Source: Phaeacidiphilus oryzae TH49
Lineage (GTDB): Bacteria; Actinomycetota; Actinomycetes; Streptomycetales; Streptomycetaceae
DNA length: 64,000 nucleotides
Reading direction: 5' to 3'
NCBI RefSeq assembly: GCF_000744815.1
Contig: NZ_JQMQ01000005.1
Span: 4,596,055 to 4,660,054 of the forward strand
Numbering within the stretch: the stretch's first letter is position 1; the number at the start of each line of letters is the position of its first letter. A model generated the notes under the pieces. That model saw nothing but the letters and a program-made list of their open reading frames with translations, was not told the DNA's origin and did no database searches. A program made the position numbers and the translations under genes. Below, piece by piece: positions 63,700-64,000 of this stretch.

Positions 63700-64000
63700 G
63701 TGAACCAGACGATCATGCTGCCGGACTCACTCGGTGAGGCGGTGGACGCCCTTGCCGCCGTTCCGGCGGCTGTGCCCGTGGCCGGCGGAACCGACCTGAT
63801 GGCCGCGGTCAACGCCGGCCGGCTGCGCCCGGCCGCGCTGGTCGGCCTCGGCCGGATCAACGAGCTGCGGGGCTGGCAGTACCAGGACGGCTACGCGCTC
63901 CTCGGCGCCACCCTCACCCACTCCCGGATGGACCGGCCGGACTTCGCCGCGCTGATGCCGGCGCTGGCCGCCGCGGCCCGCGCCGCCGGGCCGCCGCAGG
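63700..64000 (+). CDS. FAD subunit of a second molybdenum hydroxylase (3' truncated)
   Basis: The first 100 codons of an XdhB/CoxM-type FAD-binding protein: VNQTIMLPDSLGEAVDALAAVPAAVPVAGGTDLMAAVNAGRLRPAALVGLGRINELRGW, with AGGTDLMAAVNAG as the FAD-phosphate loop and LLGATLTHSRMDRPDF after it. GTG 63700 is taken as start; an ATG at 63715 is possible. The gene is cut by the window end. In streptomycetes such a gene often starts an xdh-like operon (xanthine dehydrogenase), which would follow outside. Confidence 0.85.
   Translation, partial: MNQTIMLPDSLGEAVDALAAVPAAVPVAGGTDLMAAVNAGRLRPAALVGLGRINELRGWQYQDGYALLGATLTHSRMDRPDFAALMPALAAAARAAGPPQ

Overview
The window is very GC-rich (about 72-74% by eye) and reads as chromosomal DNA of a Streptomyces-type actinomycete. 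Evidence includes GTG/TTG starts, stop-start overlaps, several leaderless genes, an LAxTG sortase substrate, PASTA-free serine/threonine kinases, a 180-kDa-type NAD-glutamate dehydrogenase, and an order of core genes (secA, gdh, kinases, prfB, ftsEX, S41 protease, smpB, helD-like, malic enzyme, hup, murA, yqgE, DUF3039, hexosaminidase) that from memory matches the Streptomyces core. No insertion sequence, phage, CRISPR array, rRNA or tRNA was seen.

Layout. 0-11.3 kb: 3' part of secA, a Rv3235-family gene, DUF6912, a HAD phosphatase, P5C dehydrogenase and the giant NAD-glutamate dehydrogenase; the last two suit proline/glutamate catabolism. 11.3-14.9 kb: a sugar ABC importer without its own ATPase. 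15-23 kb: an FHA/FtsK-like ATPase gene divergent from two membrane Ser/Thr kinases; two of these three genes carry apparent frameshifts. 23-25.4 kb: YtrA-type GntR regulator with an ABC ATPase and permease. 25.4-32.6 kb: prfB, an LAxTG surface protein, a zinc-ribbon mini-membrane protein, ftsE-ftsX, an S41 protease with a low-complexity insert and a frameshift, smpB and ssrA (tmRNA).

32.6-45 kb is accessory. It holds two MFS transporters, a small CX5R phosphatase, a Tat esterase plus MHS permease pair, an E1-like (ThiF) enzyme translationally coupled to a formyltransferase and divergent from an ArsR-type regulator over a palindromic intergenic region, a second ArsR/MFS pair, RidA and an aminotransferase. 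45.1-51.7 kb is a complete form II molybdenum hydroxylase operon (small, large and FAD subunits, MoxR ATPase, VWA protein, CoxG-like membrane protein). 51.8-64 kb returns to core genes: a secreted S53 protease, HelD/HelR-type RNA polymerase motor, malic enzyme, HU, MurA, YqgE, DUF3039, GH20 hexosaminidase, and the start of a second molybdenum-hydroxylase FAD subunit cut by the window edge.

The observations most worth checking are: (i) the E1-formyltransferase unit as a candidate undescribed tailoring pathway; (ii) a family of nested palindromic intergenic repeats with about five members here; (iii) four single-base frame changes in three genes, all inside GC-rich low-complexity linkers; (iv) a tandem array of Shine-Dalgarno-like 9-mers in front of ridA; (v) a short tmRNA tag.
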